64,000 nt of DNA from a bacterium (GCA_035307765.1 DATGHU010000011.1:43757-107756), one strand, 5' to 3'. Positions 41,641 through 51,031 are shown, counted from the first letter of the stretch. Made by a program: numbers and translations. Notes: a model not told the origin generated them from the letters alone.

Positions 41641-42624
41641 CTAGTAGACCACCAACGCGCGGGCGGCGTCGGCGATCTTATCGGCGGTGAGCATAAACCA
41701 CGCTTCGAAGGGCGCGGAGAATGGGACGGCCGGAACATCCGGACCGGCCAACCGCGTGGGGGGGGCGTCCAGGAATCGGAACCCCTCCTCGGCGATCGTC
41801 GCCGCGATCTCCGCCCCAAAGCCTCCGAACCGGTTGTCCTCGTGGACGATCAACGCGCGGCTCGTCCGCTCGACGCTCGCCAGGATGGTCTTCGTGTCGA
41901 GGGGGCGCAGGGTCCGCACGTCGACGACTTCCGCTTCGATCCCCTCGCGCGCCAGCGCCTCCGCGGCTCCCAGCGACTCCTGCAGCATCAGCCCGTAGGC
42001 AAAGATGCTGAGATCCCGCCCCGGGCGCCGGGTCACCGCCGGGCCGATCGGAACGGTGACGTCGGCGTCGGGGACGTCGCCCCGCAGCGACCGGTACATC
42101 TTCTTGTGCTCAAGGTACAGCACCGGGTCGGGGTCGCGGATCGCGGACTTCAGCAGCCCTTTGGCGTCCGCGGGGGTGCCGGGGACCACGACCTTCAGCC
42201 CGGGGATGTGTGCGTAGAAGGCTTCGATCGACTGCGAGTGGTAGAGGGCACCGTGCACCCCTCCGCCGAACGGCGCGCGGATCACGATCGGACAACCGAA
42301 GTCGTTTTTCGACCGGAACCGCATCCGCGCCGCCTCGCTCAAGATCTGGTCGAATGCCGGATGGATAAAATCCGCGAACTGGATCTCCGCGACAGGCCTC
42401 AGGCCGTTCACCGACATCCCGATCGCCACCCCGACGATGCACGACTCGGCCAGCGGCGTGTCGATGACCCGGGCCTCCCCAAACGCCTCGGACAGCCCCT
42501 CCGTGACCCCAAAGACCCCGCCCTTCAGTCCGACGTCTTCCCCCAGAACCACGACGGACGCGTCCCGGGACATCTCCTCGTGGAGGGCGTCGTGGATGGC
42601 GTCGATGAAGCGCTTATCGGCCAC
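41641..42624 (-). CDS. 2-oxoacid dehydrogenase E1 beta
   Basis: A 327-residue transketolase-like subunit: VVVLGEDVGLKGGVFGVTEGL, VIDTPLAESCIVGVAIG, FADFIHPAFDQILSEAA, PFGGGVHGALYHSQSIE and the C-terminal EDNRFGGFGAEIAA. GGVFGVTEGL and the HSQS region resemble branched-chain 2-oxoacid dehydrogenases more than pyruvate dehydrogenase. It begins two bases after the E1-alpha stop, so the two subunits are made together. Confidence 0.92.
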   Translation of the reverse strand: MADKRFIDAIHDALHEEMSRDASVVVLGEDVGLKGGVFGVTEGLSEAFGEARVIDTPLAESCIVGVAIGMSVNGLRPVAEIQFADFIHPAFDQILSEAARMRFRSKNDFGCPIVIRAPFGGGVHGALYHSQSIEAFYAHIPGLKVVVPGTPADAKGLLKSAIRDPDPVLYLEHKKMYRSLRGDVPDADVTVPIGPAVTRRPGRDLSIFAYGLMLQESLGAAEALAREGIEAEVVDVRTLRPLDTKTILASVERTSRALIVHEDNRFGGFGAEIAATIAEEGFRFLDAPPTRLAGPDVPAVPFSAPFEAWFMLTADKIADAARALVVY

Positions 42625-42626
42625 GG

Positions 42627-43664
42627 CTACCGGGGGACGTCGGGAGATTCGGCGTAGATGTAGCGGGTGACGGTCGCCGGGTCGGGCAGCGGGGCCGCCT
42701 CGGCGAGTTCGCTGCCCCGGTCCACCTCGTGCTGGATCCGGGTGCGGATCTCCTGTTCGCGGGCGGGGGTGAGGACCCCCCGCTTCCTGAGCTCGGCGGC
42801 AAAGACGTGGACGGCGTCCCGCTCCCGATCACGTGCCAGCTCCTCCGAGCTGCGATACTTCTCCTGGCGGTCATCGCTGCTGTGCGCCGTCAGACGGGGC
42901 ACCTTGACCTCGAGGAGGGTGGGCCCCTCCCCGCCCCGGGCGCGCGCCACCGCTTCCTTGGCGGCGGCGTACACCGAGAGCACGTGGCTGCCGTCGACGG
43001 TCACCCCCGGCATCCCGTACCCGGCCGCCCGGGCGGACACGTTCGCCACCGCCATCTGCTTGCTTTGGGGGACCGAGATCGCGTACCCATTGTTCTCCAC
43101 GACGAAGATCACCGGGAGGCGGTGAACCGCCGCGAAGTTCAGCGCTTCGTGAAAATCCCCTTCGCTCGTCGCTCCCTCGCCCAGCACGACGAGGCAGACC
43201 TCCCCCGTCCCCCGCAGCTTCGCCGCGTAGGCGATCCCCGCGGCGTGAAGCAGCTGGGTGGCGACCGGGCTGCTCGTGGACAAAATCTTGTGCCGGGAGT
43301 GCCCGTAGTGGCCGGGCATCTGACGTCCACCGCTGCTGGGATCGCTGTCCCGACCGAGCTGGATCAGAAAGATCTCCTCCGGCGGCATCCCCTTCAGCAG
43401 CACCGCCGCCACCGAACGGTAGTACGGGACGAGCCAGTCACGCTCTCGGTCCAGCGCGTAAACCGTACCGACCTGGGCGCCCTCGTGCCCCTGACCCGAG
43501 ATCATGAACGCCGCCTTGCCCGACCGCTGGAGCGCCCACATGCGCTCGTCGACCGCGCGGGCGAGGCAGACATAGTAGTACATCTCCAGGGTCTGGGCGG
43601 CGCTCGGTTCGCCCGTGTTCGGGGAGACTCGGGTCTTGATCGTTCTGGTCTCCTTTGCGCTCAT
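42627..43664 (-). CDS. 2-oxoacid dehydrogenase E1 alpha
   Basis: A 345-residue thiamine-diphosphate subunit: MYYYVCLARAVDERMW at the start, ISGQGHEGAQVG, the Mg-TPP motif GEGATSEGDFHEALNFAA through VENNGYAISVP (GEG replaces the usual GDG), and the phosphorylation-loop equivalent RLTAHSSDDRQEKYRS. ATG 43664 has GGGAGG four bases upstream. A possible TATGAT -10 box (43752-43757, minus) lies in the 117-base gap to the E3 gene but has no -35. The same gap has an 8-base inverted repeat GGGTTCCC/GGGAACCC and a direct repeat CCCCACCCGG. Confidence 0.92.
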   Translation of the reverse strand: MSAKETRTIKTRVSPNTGEPSAAQTLEMYYYVCLARAVDERMWALQRSGKAAFMISGQGHEGAQVGTVYALDRERDWLVPYYRSVAAVLLKGMPPEEIFLIQLGRDSDPSSGGRQMPGHYGHSRHKILSTSSPVATQLLHAAGIAYAAKLRGTGEVCLVVLGEGATSEGDFHEALNFAAVHRLPVIFVVENNGYAISVPQSKQMAVANVSARAAGYGMPGVTVDGSHVLSVYAAAKEAVARARGGEGPTLLEVKVPRLTAHSSDDRQEKYRSSEELARDRERDAVHVFAAELRKRGVLTPAREQEIRTRIQHEVDRGSELAEAAPLPDPATVTRYIYAESPDVPR

Positions 43665-43781
43665 GGAGCCTCCCGTGTCCAGAAGATGCCGCGCGACGCT
43701 CCCGCGAAGGGTTCCCCACCCGGCGAAGGCGCTCCTCCCCCCCTCGCTCCCATCATACCCCACCCGGGAACCCCCTCACGA

Positions 43782-45188
43782 TCAGGCGTGCACCGCGCGA
43801 CCGAGCGCGGCGAGCGCCGCCTCCTTCACCGCCTCGGAGAGGGTGGGGTGCGCGTGCACCGCCTGGCCGATCTCGAGCACCGTCGCCTCGAGCGTCTTTC
43901 CCAGCACCCCTTCGGGGAGCAGCTCGGTCACCTCCGGACCGACGAGGTGCACCCCGAGGATTTCGCCGAGCGCGCGGTCCGAGACGATCTTGACGAACCC
44001 CTCGCGGTGGCCGAGGATCGCGGCCCTGGCGTTGCCCGCAAAGGGGAAGCGGCCGACCGCGACGTCGTGCCCCCGCTCGCGCGCCTCCCGCTCCGTGAGG
44101 CCGCAGCTCGCCACCTGGGGGATCGAATAGGTGGCGCGGGGCATCAAGGTCGGGTCGAGCGCGGGGGGAACGTTCCCCGCGATCGCCTCGACGGCCAGGG
44201 TGGCCTCGGCCGACGCCACGTGCGCCAACAGCAATCCCCCCGTGACGTCGCCGGCGGCGGAGATCGACGGGACCGCGGTCCGCATCCGCTCGTCGACGCG
44301 GATCCCGCCCCGGGCGGGCTCGAGCCCCGCCGCCTCCAATCCCAGCTCCTCGACCACGGGGGCGCGCCCCACGGCCACCAGCGCGTACTCGGCCTCCACC
44401 ACTTCCTCGACCGCCCCCGCCCGAAGGGCGACCCGCACGCCGTCGGCGTGCGCCGTCACCCCGGCCACGGCGGTCCCCGGCCGGACCGTGACGCCGCGCT
44501 GGGCGAGGGCCTTCGACACCACCGCGGACACCTCGTCATCCTCGAGCGGGAGGATGGTGGGCATCATCTCCACCAGCGTCACCGCGGAGCCAAAGGCGGC
44601 GAAGAGACTCGCAAACTCGGTGCCCACCGCCCCGGCCCCCAGGATCGCGATCGACCGCGGCACCTCAGGGAGTCGCAGCGCACCGGCGTTGTCGAGCACG
44701 CGCCGGTTATCGATCGCCACGCCGGGCAGGCTGCGGGGGCGCGATCCGGTGGCGAGCAAGATGTGCCGGCCGTCGAGGTGCGCCTCGGACCCGTCGGTCG
44801 CGGCGACCCGGACGCGGGTGGGGTGCACGACGCGGCCGTCGCCGGGGAACACCGCGATACCGTGCTTGCGCATCAGGAACTCGACTCCACGGAAGTTGGT
44901 CCCGACGACCCGCTCCATCCGGCGGCGCAACTTCGCGTAGTCCAAGGAGACCCCGGTCGCCGCGATGCCGAGCTCGTCCGCCCGGCGCATCGTCTCCAGC
45001 AGTTCCGCGGTGTGCAGGAGCACTTTTGTCGGGATGCACCCCACGTGGAGGCAGGTTCCGCCGAGCTTCTCCCGTTCAACGAGCGCGGTCCGCAGGCCCA
45101 GCTGGGCGGCGCGGATCGCGCCCACGTACCCCGCGGGGCCTCCGCCGATGATGATCAGATCGTAAGATCCCGCGGGTGCGGTGCTCAT
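43782..45188 (-). CDS. lpdA: Dihydrolipoamide dehydrogenase (E3)
   Basis: A 468-residue FAD disulfide oxidoreductase that reoxidises the lipoyl groups of E2. FAD site IIIGGGPAGYVGAIRAAQLG, redox cysteines Cys46 and Cys51 (GGTCLHVGCIPTK), NAD site ILGAGAVGTEFASLFAAFG and the C-terminal HAHPTLSEAV, whose His-Glu pair is catalytic in the partner subunit. ATG 45188 overlaps the DUF2203 stop (ATGA). It completes the E1-E2-E3 set encoded here. Confidence 0.95.
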   Translation of the reverse strand: MSTAPAGSYDLIIIGGGPAGYVGAIRAAQLGLRTALVEREKLGGTCLHVGCIPTKVLLHTAELLETMRRADELGIAATGVSLDYAKLRRRMERVVGTNFRGVEFLMRKHGIAVFPGDGRVVHPTRVRVAATDGSEAHLDGRHILLATGSRPRSLPGVAIDNRRVLDNAGALRLPEVPRSIAILGAGAVGTEFASLFAAFGSAVTLVEMMPTILPLEDDEVSAVVSKALAQRGVTVRPGTAVAGVTAHADGVRVALRAGAVEEVVEAEYALVAVGRAPVVEELGLEAAGLEPARGGIRVDERMRTAVPSISAAGDVTGGLLLAHVASAEATLAVEAIAGNVPPALDPTLMPRATYSIPQVASCGLTEREARERGHDVAVGRFPFAGNARAAILGHREGFVKIVSDRALGEILGVHLVGPEVTELLPEGVLGKTLEATVLEIGQAVHAHPTLSEAVKEAALAALGRAVHA

Positions 45189-45604
45189 GTCTGATCCAGG
45201 GGGAGCCGTGCGATGGGTTGGCGACCGGCGAAGCCCTCATCGGCCCCGTGCCAGAACGCGATGGCGGGCTCTCCCACCCGCCAGCAGAGGAACACGGTGG
45301 CCCCACCGCGGGCGCGAAAGGGAAAATCCACCAGCCCGGCGTCGAGATCGCGCAGCACGCACCCCGTCGATTCGATTTCGCCCGCCAGCGCCACCAGCCG
45401 CTCCGTGATCGAGTCCAGGACGCGCTGCTCGTCGGCGAGCGCGCTCAAGACCAGCTCGCCCTCCCCCAGGCGCTTCCAGAGGAGATCGAGCCGGGCCTTC
45501 TTGACCACCGCCTCGTCCCGCAAGCGCCGGAGGGCGGTCAGCATCTCGGTGAGCCCGGGGAGAAGATCCGTCGCCTCGCCGAGCGTGAAGTGCCGGATCG
45601 GCAT
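45185..45604 (-). CDS. DUF2203 family protein
   Basis: A 139-residue soluble protein: FTLGEATDLLPGLTEML at the start, long amphipathic helices, then the family end CVLRDLDAGLVDFPFRA, VFLCWRVGEPAIAFWH. The function of DUF2203 is not known. It is seven bases after deformylase and overlaps lpdA by four bases, so it is part of this operon. The helical N-terminus may form a coiled coil. Confidence 0.8.
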   Translation of the reverse strand: MPIRHFTLGEATDLLPGLTEMLTALRRLRDEAVVKKARLDLLWKRLGEGELVLSALADEQRVLDSITERLVALAGEIESTGCVLRDLDAGLVDFPFRARGGATVFLCWRVGEPAIAFWHGADEGFAGRQPIARLPLDQT

Positions 45605-45611
45605 CGTGACA

Positions 45612-46163
45612 TCACCGCCCTCGCCGCGCGACGCGCGGCCGGCGATCGGGCCACCGCCGCCGCAGCAGACGTCCCGGATCGACGAACAGCACGCCGTTCA
45701 GGTGGTCGATCTCGTGCTGGAACACCCGGGCCAGGATGTCCTCGCCTTTCACCACGATCGGCCGGCCGTGAATGTTCCGGCCCTCCACCTCGACCCGCTG
45801 CGCGCGCCGGACGTCTCCGTACACCCCAGGGATGCTGAGGCAGCCCTCCGTCCCGACCTGGCTGCCCCGGCGTCGACGGATCCGAGGGTTGATGACGGCC
45901 AGCGGCTCCTCGCCGATGTCGATCACCACAACGCGGAGCGGTGTGCCGATCTGGGGAGCGGCCAAACCGATTCCGTTGGATCGGCGCATGCTGGCGAACA
46001 TGTCGGCAACCAACTGCCGGATCGCCCGGTCGACGAGGCGAATTCTCCGGCTGCGCCGCCGCAGGATGCCGGCGTCCGCATCACGCAGGGTGACGATCCG
46101 GCGGGAGCGCGCCCGAACCCCCCGGAGTCTCCGGACCCGCCCGCCACGGGGACGCGGGCTCAC
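45612..46163 (-). CDS. def: Peptide deformylase
   Basis: Removes the formyl group from nascent proteins. The three family motifs are GIGLAAPQIG, EGCLSIPG and HEIDHLNG, whose Cys and two His bind the metal and whose Glu is catalytic. There is no ATG near the expected N-terminus (RRIVTLRDADAGILRRRS). GTG 46163 gives 183 residues with about 20 Arg-rich residues ahead of the fold; a longer frame runs to 46388 but is unlikely. The C-terminal tail is also very Arg-rich (RRRWPDRRPRVARRGR). About 290 bases upstream hold no other gene apart from a hairpin at 46399-46428. Confidence 0.85.
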   Translation of the reverse strand: MSPRPRGGRVRRLRGVRARSRRIVTLRDADAGILRRRSRRIRLVDRAIRQLVADMFASMRRSNGIGLAAPQIGTPLRVVVIDIGEEPLAVINPRIRRRRGSQVGTEGCLSIPGVYGDVRRAQRVEVEGRNIHGRPIVVKGEDILARVFQHEIDHLNGVLFVDPGRLLRRRWPDRRPRVARRGR

Positions 46164-46398
46164 CGACGCCGAAGCGACACCCGGACCCGGTCCGACTCGG
46201 CGGCACCGCCGAACCGTTCGCGCCGGCCTCCGGAAGGGACACCTCGGCCCGCGCTCCTCATACCCCTCCGAGACCCTTCGCCGCGAACGGGCGCATCGCC
46301 GAGGGTATTCTTGGTGGTGGGGTGGGGAAAATCCTTGCCCGCCCGCCTCAGCGCGCGGCGATGCCCGAAACCAGAAGCGTGACCCCACCCACGGCGAG

Positions 46399-46428
46399 AA
46401 GGGACCCGGGCAAATGTCCGGATCCCTT
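46399..46428 (-). terminator. Hairpin downstream of the molybdoenzyme gene
   Basis: AAGGGA (46399-46404) pairs with TCCCTT (46423-46428) and CCGG (46406-46409) with CCGG (46418-46421) around an eight-base loop, with one mismatch. It lies 27 bases past the stop at 46456. No T-run follows on either strand, so it is at best a partial terminator. The rest of the 46164-46455 gap shows nothing recognisable. Confidence 0.4.
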
Positions 46429-46455
46429 CCCCTTCATCGGACGATCGGAGGGCAC

Positions 46456-48054
46456 TTATCCGAAGCGCACCTTCACCGTATGATACCCCTGCCCGCCGTC
46501 CGGCAGGGTCGGCTCCGGCTTGGCCGGCTGGAGCGCGCCCTTCCCGTCGGTGGCGCGCACGCTGATCGCGTACTCGCCGGCCTTCGGGGGCGTCCAGGTC
46601 GCCGACCAGAACTGCCAGGTGTTCACCCCCAGCGGCTCCTTCACGGCGGCGGGCAGCCAGGTCTTGCCGCCGTCGGGGCTGAACTCGACCTTGGAGATCC
46701 CGCGGTTGCCCGCGAACGCCCAGCCGCCAAGGGCGAGCGCGGCGCCGTCTTTCGTCTCGACCCGGAACGCGCTGTTGGTCTTGACGATCGCCTCCTGGTC
46801 CCACCCCTGCTGTTCCCAGTAGCCCCGGACGTCCTTGTACTCGAGCGCCGACGCCTCGATCGTGGTGAGCCATTTGGGTTGCTTCATCCCGTAGCGGTTG
46901 AGCAGCAGCACACGGACCGGGGCGCCGTGCTTTTGCGGAATCGGAGCGCCGTTCATCTCGTAGGCCAGCATGGACAGCGGGTCCATCGCCACGGCCAGCG
47001 GGATCGACTCCTTGTACCCGTCGGCGGCGGTCCAAATGATCGTCTTCACCTCCGGCTTGACCCCCGCCTGATCCAGAAGGTCCTTCACGCGCACGCCGTT
47101 CCACCGGGCGGTCCCGATCAGGTCGCCGCCCACCTCGTTGCTGATGCACTCAAAGGTCTGGTAGCGCTCGACCGGGGGGGCGGCCTTCTTGAGCTCATCC
47201 AGGGTGAGCGTGAGCGGCTTCGCCACGAGCCCCTTCACTTCCAGCTTCCACCGCGCCACGTCCACCGTGGGATCGAAGAAATTCTTGGAGACCTGGTAGA
47301 ACTGCCCGTCCGGCGTGATCTCCGGCGGCATCCCCTTGACCAGCTGGAACGCCTGGGCGGCGGCCGCGGCGACCCGTGAGGTCGCTGTCCCGATCCACGT
47401 CGCGCAGCGACTCCCCGCGGCGGCGGCGACCAGCACGATCGCCGAGCGGCGCAGAGCATCGCGGCGGGTGACGCGGTCCCGCGAATCCCGCGCGCCGGAG
47501 GCGGGCCGCGCCGCGCTCGGCTGGCTGCTCGAGGCGGTCAGGCCGGCGGTCGCCGCCCGGACGGGACGCCGCCCGCCGGGCGCCGGACCGAGCCCGGCGA
47601 GGACGATCCCGTACGCGACGCTCGCCAGCGCCATCGGCACGGCGGGAGCCAGGACCATCGTCGTCAGCGGAACGCCGAGGATCCCGCCCTCGATCAAGGG
47701 GAGAAAGACGTAGGTGAGGAACGCCCAAGCCAGCACCGCGATCTCCAGGGCGAGGACGAGCCGGGGGCGCCGCGTCCGCCGGCCGAGCCGGGCGTAGAGC
47801 ATCCCGCCGATCCCGAACCCGATCACGCCGGTGATGACGGCCATGACCAGCCCCAACGGTTTCGCGAGGTGCTGGAGTTTGGCGAGAAAGAGCGCGAAGA
47901 TCTGGTACGGGATCAGACGGATCATCCGTTCGGCGAGCGCCTCCGGAAGCGTCGGCGTCCCGGTGGCGGACCGGTAGGCGAAGAACACCAGCATCGCGGC
48001 CACCCCGCCCGCCGCGCCCGCCCAAAACCCCCGCATAAGAGGAGTCTGTTTCAC
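46456..48054 (-). CDS. Sulfite-oxidase-family molybdoenzyme fused to a membrane domain
   Basis: A 532-residue protein. Residues 1-165 hold four hydrophobic segments (GAAGGVAAMLVFFAY; LVMAVITGVIGFGIGGML; IAVLAWAFLTYVFLPLI; LAPAVPMALASVAYGIVLA). A linker and a twin-arginine-like segment, TRRDALRRSAIVLVAAAAG, follow near 195-213. Residues 245-532 are the Mo-binding and dimer domains of the sulfite oxidase family: the molybdenum-ligand cysteine is in FECISNEVGGDLIG near 302, then GARWNGVRV, and the late GGWAFAGNRGISKVEFSPDGGKTW. It probably oxidises or reduces a small sulfur compound outside the membrane. GTG 48054 has GAGGTGA six bases upstream. The MoaDE fusion and MoeB supply its cofactor. Confidence 0.85.
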   Translation of the reverse strand: MKQTPLMRGFWAGAAGGVAAMLVFFAYRSATGTPTLPEALAERMIRLIPYQIFALFLAKLQHLAKPLGLVMAVITGVIGFGIGGMLYARLGRRTRRPRLVLALEIAVLAWAFLTYVFLPLIEGGILGVPLTTMVLAPAVPMALASVAYGIVLAGLGPAPGGRRPVRAATAGLTASSSQPSAARPASGARDSRDRVTRRDALRRSAIVLVAAAAGSRCATWIGTATSRVAAAAAQAFQLVKGMPPEITPDGQFYQVSKNFFDPTVDVARWKLEVKGLVAKPLTLTLDELKKAAPPVERYQTFECISNEVGGDLIGTARWNGVRVKDLLDQAGVKPEVKTIIWTAADGYKESIPLAVAMDPLSMLAYEMNGAPIPQKHGAPVRVLLLNRYGMKQPKWLTTIEASALEYKDVRGYWEQQGWDQEAIVKTNSAFRVETKDGAALALGGWAFAGNRGISKVEFSPDGGKTWLPAAVKEPLGVNTWQFWSATWTPPKAGEYAISVRATDGKGALQPAKPEPTLPDGGQGYHTVKVRFG

Positions 48055-48189
48055 AACCGCTCACCTCGTAATGAAGCTCCTGGTATCAATCCTAAGCGGC
48101 GCGTGTAAAGACCAGATAAAGTCCCGATGAAGGCGGAAAGGTGGGCAACAGTAACCGAACCCCGCGGTCGTGGAGGAGAACCGGTGCCG

Positions 48190-48855
48190 TCAGGTGCGTG
48201 ACCCGCGGCCTTCCCATTCTTCCCCCGTGGCGGCGATCTCGCGCTGCCGCTCGGTCGCGATGTCCACAAGCCACTGCGGGTCCTCGTAGACATAGTCCTT
48301 GCGCAGCGGGTGCCCCTTCCAATCCGGGCTCATCATGATCCGGCGGAGGTTGGGGTGGGCCTCGAACACGATGCCGAAGAGATCGTACGCCTCGCGCTCG
48401 TGCCAGTCGGCGCCCCGCCACAGCCCCGTGACGGACGGGATCCGCGGATCGCTCCTCGGGATCGCGACCTTGAGCACCGCGGCATGGTTGCGCACCAGCG
48501 ACGCCACGTGGTAGACGACATCGAAATGATCCGACCAATCGATCGCGGAGACGAAGGAGAGGTACGCCATGTCGAACTCCGGGTTGTCCCGGAGCCAGCG
48601 GCAGAGATCCAGGATCTCGTCCCCCGGCACCAGGAACGTCGGCTGGTGGTGATGATAGACCTTGGACTCCTCGCGCTTCAGCGGGCGGGGCGCGGGCTTT
48701 CCCGCCGCCTTCGCCGCCTCCGCCGCGGCCCGCCACTCTTGCTCCTTGCCCTGCCACTCCTCGTCGGCTTTCGCCTCCTCGACCTGCTGCTCGGCCAGGA
48801 GATCGCGGACGTGCGGAAAGCGCGCCAGCAACTGGGCGACGCGAGCGGGGGTCAT
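48190..48855 (-). CDS. nuoC: NADH-quinone oxidoreductase subunit C
   Basis: A 221-residue peripheral-arm subunit. The 30-kDa domain signature [24 protein letters not shown] is present near 155-178 (shown in part), with HPLRKDY after it. The first 65 residues include a highly charged Ala/Glu/Lys helix (residues about 25-60, with [10 protein letters not shown]) not usual in short NuoC proteins. ATG 48855 overlaps the nuoI stop (ATGA), so it follows nuoI rather than nuoB. An electron-input partner other than NuoEFG is possible. Confidence 0.9.
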   Translation of the reverse strand: MTPARVAQLLARFPHVRDLLAEQQVEEAKADEEWQGKEQEWRAAAEAAKAAGKPAPRPLKREESKVYHHHQPTFLVPGDEILDLCRWLRDNPEFDMAYLSFVSAIDWSDHFDVVYHVASLVRNHAAVLKVAIPRSDPRIPSVTGLWRGADWHEREAYDLFGIVFEAHPNLRRIMMSPDWKGHPLRKDYVYEDPQWLVDIATERQREIAATGEEWEGRGSRT

Positions 48856-49325
48856 CGCACCATCCCCCCCACGATGCCGCGCGCCACCGGCTCTTTCGGC
48901 GCCGCGGCGTGGAGGTCGTCGAGGTCGTAGAGCAGCCGGTCGCGGCTGTACGTCGACGCCTCGTAGTGCGGCACGAACACGATCGCCTCGGTCGGGCACA
49001 CCTCGACGCAGTACCCGCAGTAACAGCATTTGTCCATCTCGATGTCGAACCGGGTGAGCACCCGCTCCTTGCCCTTCCCCTCCGCCTCGATATGGATGCA
49101 GCGGTCGGGACAGATCCGCTCGCACTGGAAGCAGATGATGCAGAGATCCTTCCCCGTCGCCGGGTCGATGGGCAGCGCCAGCAGCCCGTGAAACCGGTTG
49201 GACACATCGACGTGCTCAAGCGGATACTGCACCGTCACCTTGCGGCGGACCATGACGCGAAATGTCAGCGCCAACCCCGTCGCCAGCGCGGTCACCGCCC
49301 GGGTCACGCGAGTCACGAGTGGCAT
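48852..49325 (-). CDS. nuoI: NADH-quinone oxidoreductase subunit I
   Basis: A 157-residue ferredoxin-like subunit with two 4Fe-4S sites: Cys62, Cys65, Cys68, Cys72 ([12 protein letters not shown]) and Cys100, Cys103, Cys106, Cys110 ([12 protein letters not shown]). The N-terminal amphipathic region and [19 protein letters not shown] are typical of NuoI. It carries electrons toward NuoB. It lies ten bases after nuoD and overlaps nuoC by four. Confidence 0.93.
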   Translation of the reverse strand: MPLVTRVTRAVTALATGLALTFRVMVRRKVTVQYPLEHVDVSNRFHGLLALPIDPATGKDLCIICFQCERICPDRCIHIEAEGKGKERVLTRFDIEMDKCCYCGYCVEVCPTEAIVFVPHYEASTYSRDRLLYDLDDLHAAAPKEPVARGIVGGMVR

Positions 49326-49335
49326 CCCGACCCTC

Positions 49336-50439
49336 CTACCGGTCGACGTCCGAGAGCACGATATCGATGCTGCCGAGGATCGCGATCACATCGGCGATCT
49401 TCCAGCCCCGCATCATTTCGGTCAGCGCGTACAGGTTGCTGAACGACGGGGCGCGGACTTTGACCCGGTACGGGGTCTCGCCGCCGTCGCTGACGATGTG
49501 CACGCCGAGGTCGCCCCGCGGCGACTCGGTCTGGACGAACGCTTCCCCCCGGGGCGCCTTCATCGTCATCGGCACGCGGGTCCGGATCTCACCGCCGGGG
49601 AGCGCGCGCAGCACCTGCCGGATGATCCGTACCGACTGGCGCATCTCCGCAAGGCGCACCAGGTAACGGGCGAAGCAGTCGCCGTCCTCCAGGACCGGGA
49701 CGTCGAACTCCATCGCGTCGTAGACCTCATAGGGGGCCGCCTTGCGCACGTCGTACGCGATCCCGCTCGCGCGGGCGACGGGGCCCGACGCGCCCATGGC
49801 GATCGCATCGGCGCGGCCGATCCGGCCGATCCCTTTGACGCGCGCGAGGAAGATGGGGTTCTCGGTGAGCAGCGCTTCATATTCGTCGACCCGGGGGAGG
49901 AAGGCGTCGAGGAACGCCCCGCACTGCTCGCTCCACCCCTCCGGCAGGTCGGCGTACACCCCCCCGATGCGGAAGTAGACGTGGTGCAGGCGGCCGCCGG
50001 TGACCCGTTCGAACAGGTCCAGGATCGCCTCGCGCTCCCGGAAGCACCAGAGGAACACCGTGGTCGCCCCGAGGTCGATCGCCCAGGTCCCCAGCCAGAC
50101 GAGGTGACTCGCGATCCGGTTCAGCTCGCAGAACAGCACCCGGATGTACCGCGCGCGGTCGGGCGGGCGGATGCCGGCCAGACGCTCCACGGCGAGGCAG
50201 TACGCCTCCTCGTTGTTCAGGGCGATGAGGTAATCCAATCCCCGGTCGACGAGGGCGACGTTCTGCACGTACGTCCGGTGCTCCATCATCTTTTCGACCG
50301 AGGAGTGCAGGTACCCGATGTCGGGCTGCACGTCGACGATGTTCTCGCCGTCGAGGGTCACGATGAGGCGCAGCACCCCGTGCGTGCTGGGGTGCTGGGG
50401 CCCCATGTTCAGCATCAACTCTTCGGTCCGCAGCGCCAT
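49336..50439 (-). CDS. nuoD: NADH-quinone oxidoreductase subunit D
   Basis: A 367-residue 49-kDa-type subunit forming part of the quinone site: NMGPQHPSTHGVLRLIV near the start, PDIGYLHSSVEKMMEHRTY, the LFCELNRIASHLVWLGTWAID region and, at the C-terminus, IAILGSIDIVLSDVDR. The end matches complete NuoD proteins, so it is full length. ATG 50439 has AGGAG eight bases upstream, ten bases after nuoB. Confidence 0.95.
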   Translation of the reverse strand: MALRTEELMLNMGPQHPSTHGVLRLIVTLDGENIVDVQPDIGYLHSSVEKMMEHRTYVQNVALVDRGLDYLIALNNEEAYCLAVERLAGIRPPDRARYIRVLFCELNRIASHLVWLGTWAIDLGATTVFLWCFREREAILDLFERVTGGRLHHVYFRIGGVYADLPEGWSEQCGAFLDAFLPRVDEYEALLTENPIFLARVKGIGRIGRADAIAMGASGPVARASGIAYDVRKAAPYEVYDAMEFDVPVLEDGDCFARYLVRLAEMRQSVRIIRQVLRALPGGEIRTRVPMTMKAPRGEAFVQTESPRGDLGVHIVSDGGETPYRVKVRAPSFSNLYALTEMMRGWKIADVIAILGSIDIVLSDVDR

Positions 50440-50449
50440 CCCCGTTCTC

Positions 50450-51031
50450 CTAGGACCCCCGCAGTGCCGCGGCGGCCTGCTGGCGCAGGAACGGCTCGCG
50501 CTTGATCTTTTCCTGGAGCTTGAGGATCCCTTCGATCAGCGCCTCGGGGCGCGGGGGGCACCCGGGCACGTAGACATCGACGGGGATCACCTGGTCGATT
50601 CCCTTCAGGATCGAGTAGTTGTCGTAGAAGAACGGTCCGCCGCACGTCGCGCACGAGCCCATGGAGATCACGTACCGGGGCTCGGGCATCTGCTCCCAGA
50701 GCCGGCGGACGATCGGGGCGATCTTGAGCGTCGCCCGGCCGGCGACGATGATCAGGTCCGCCTGCCGCGGGGTCGCGCGCGGGATCAACCCCATCCGGTC
50801 CAGGTCAAACCGGGCGGCGTAGGCGGCCATCATCTCGATCGCGCAGCACGCCAGCCCGAACGTGAGCGGCCAGATCGACGACGCCCGCCCCCAGTTCAGC
50901 GCCGCCTCGACGGTGGTGAGGATCAAGCCGCCGCCCGGAATGTTGTCGAGGATCGCGACCGCCTCGGCGATCGGGGTGATCTGGCTGCGGCGCGGCGCCG
51001 CGGCCCCTCCCCCGACGACGTTCATCGACAT
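50450..51031 (-). CDS. nuoB: NADH-quinone oxidoreductase subunit B
   Basis: A 193-residue subunit carrying cluster N2: tandem cysteines in [21 protein letters not shown] and [39 protein letters not shown] is present in sections. It starts the nuoB-D-I-C group; the other complex I genes are not adjacent. ATG 51031 follows GGGGAG. A promoter lies 140-170 bases upstream. Confidence 0.94.
   Translation of the reverse strand: MSMNVVGGGAAAPRRSQITPIAEAVAILDNIPGGGLILTTVEAALNWGRASSIWPLTFGLACCAIEMMAAYAARFDLDRMGLIPRATPRQADLIIVAGRATLKIAPIVRRLWEQMPEPRYVISMGSCATCGGPFFYDNYSILKGIDQVIPVDVYVPGCPPRPEALIEGILKLQEKIKREPFLRQQAAAALRGS

Noticed and set aside
43665..43781. 8-base inverted repeat and 10-base direct repeat between the E3 and E1-alpha genes, read as a terminator or mobile-element scar
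   Set aside because: No T-run, no target-site duplication pattern and no transposase nearby; the repeats are short and GC-rich.
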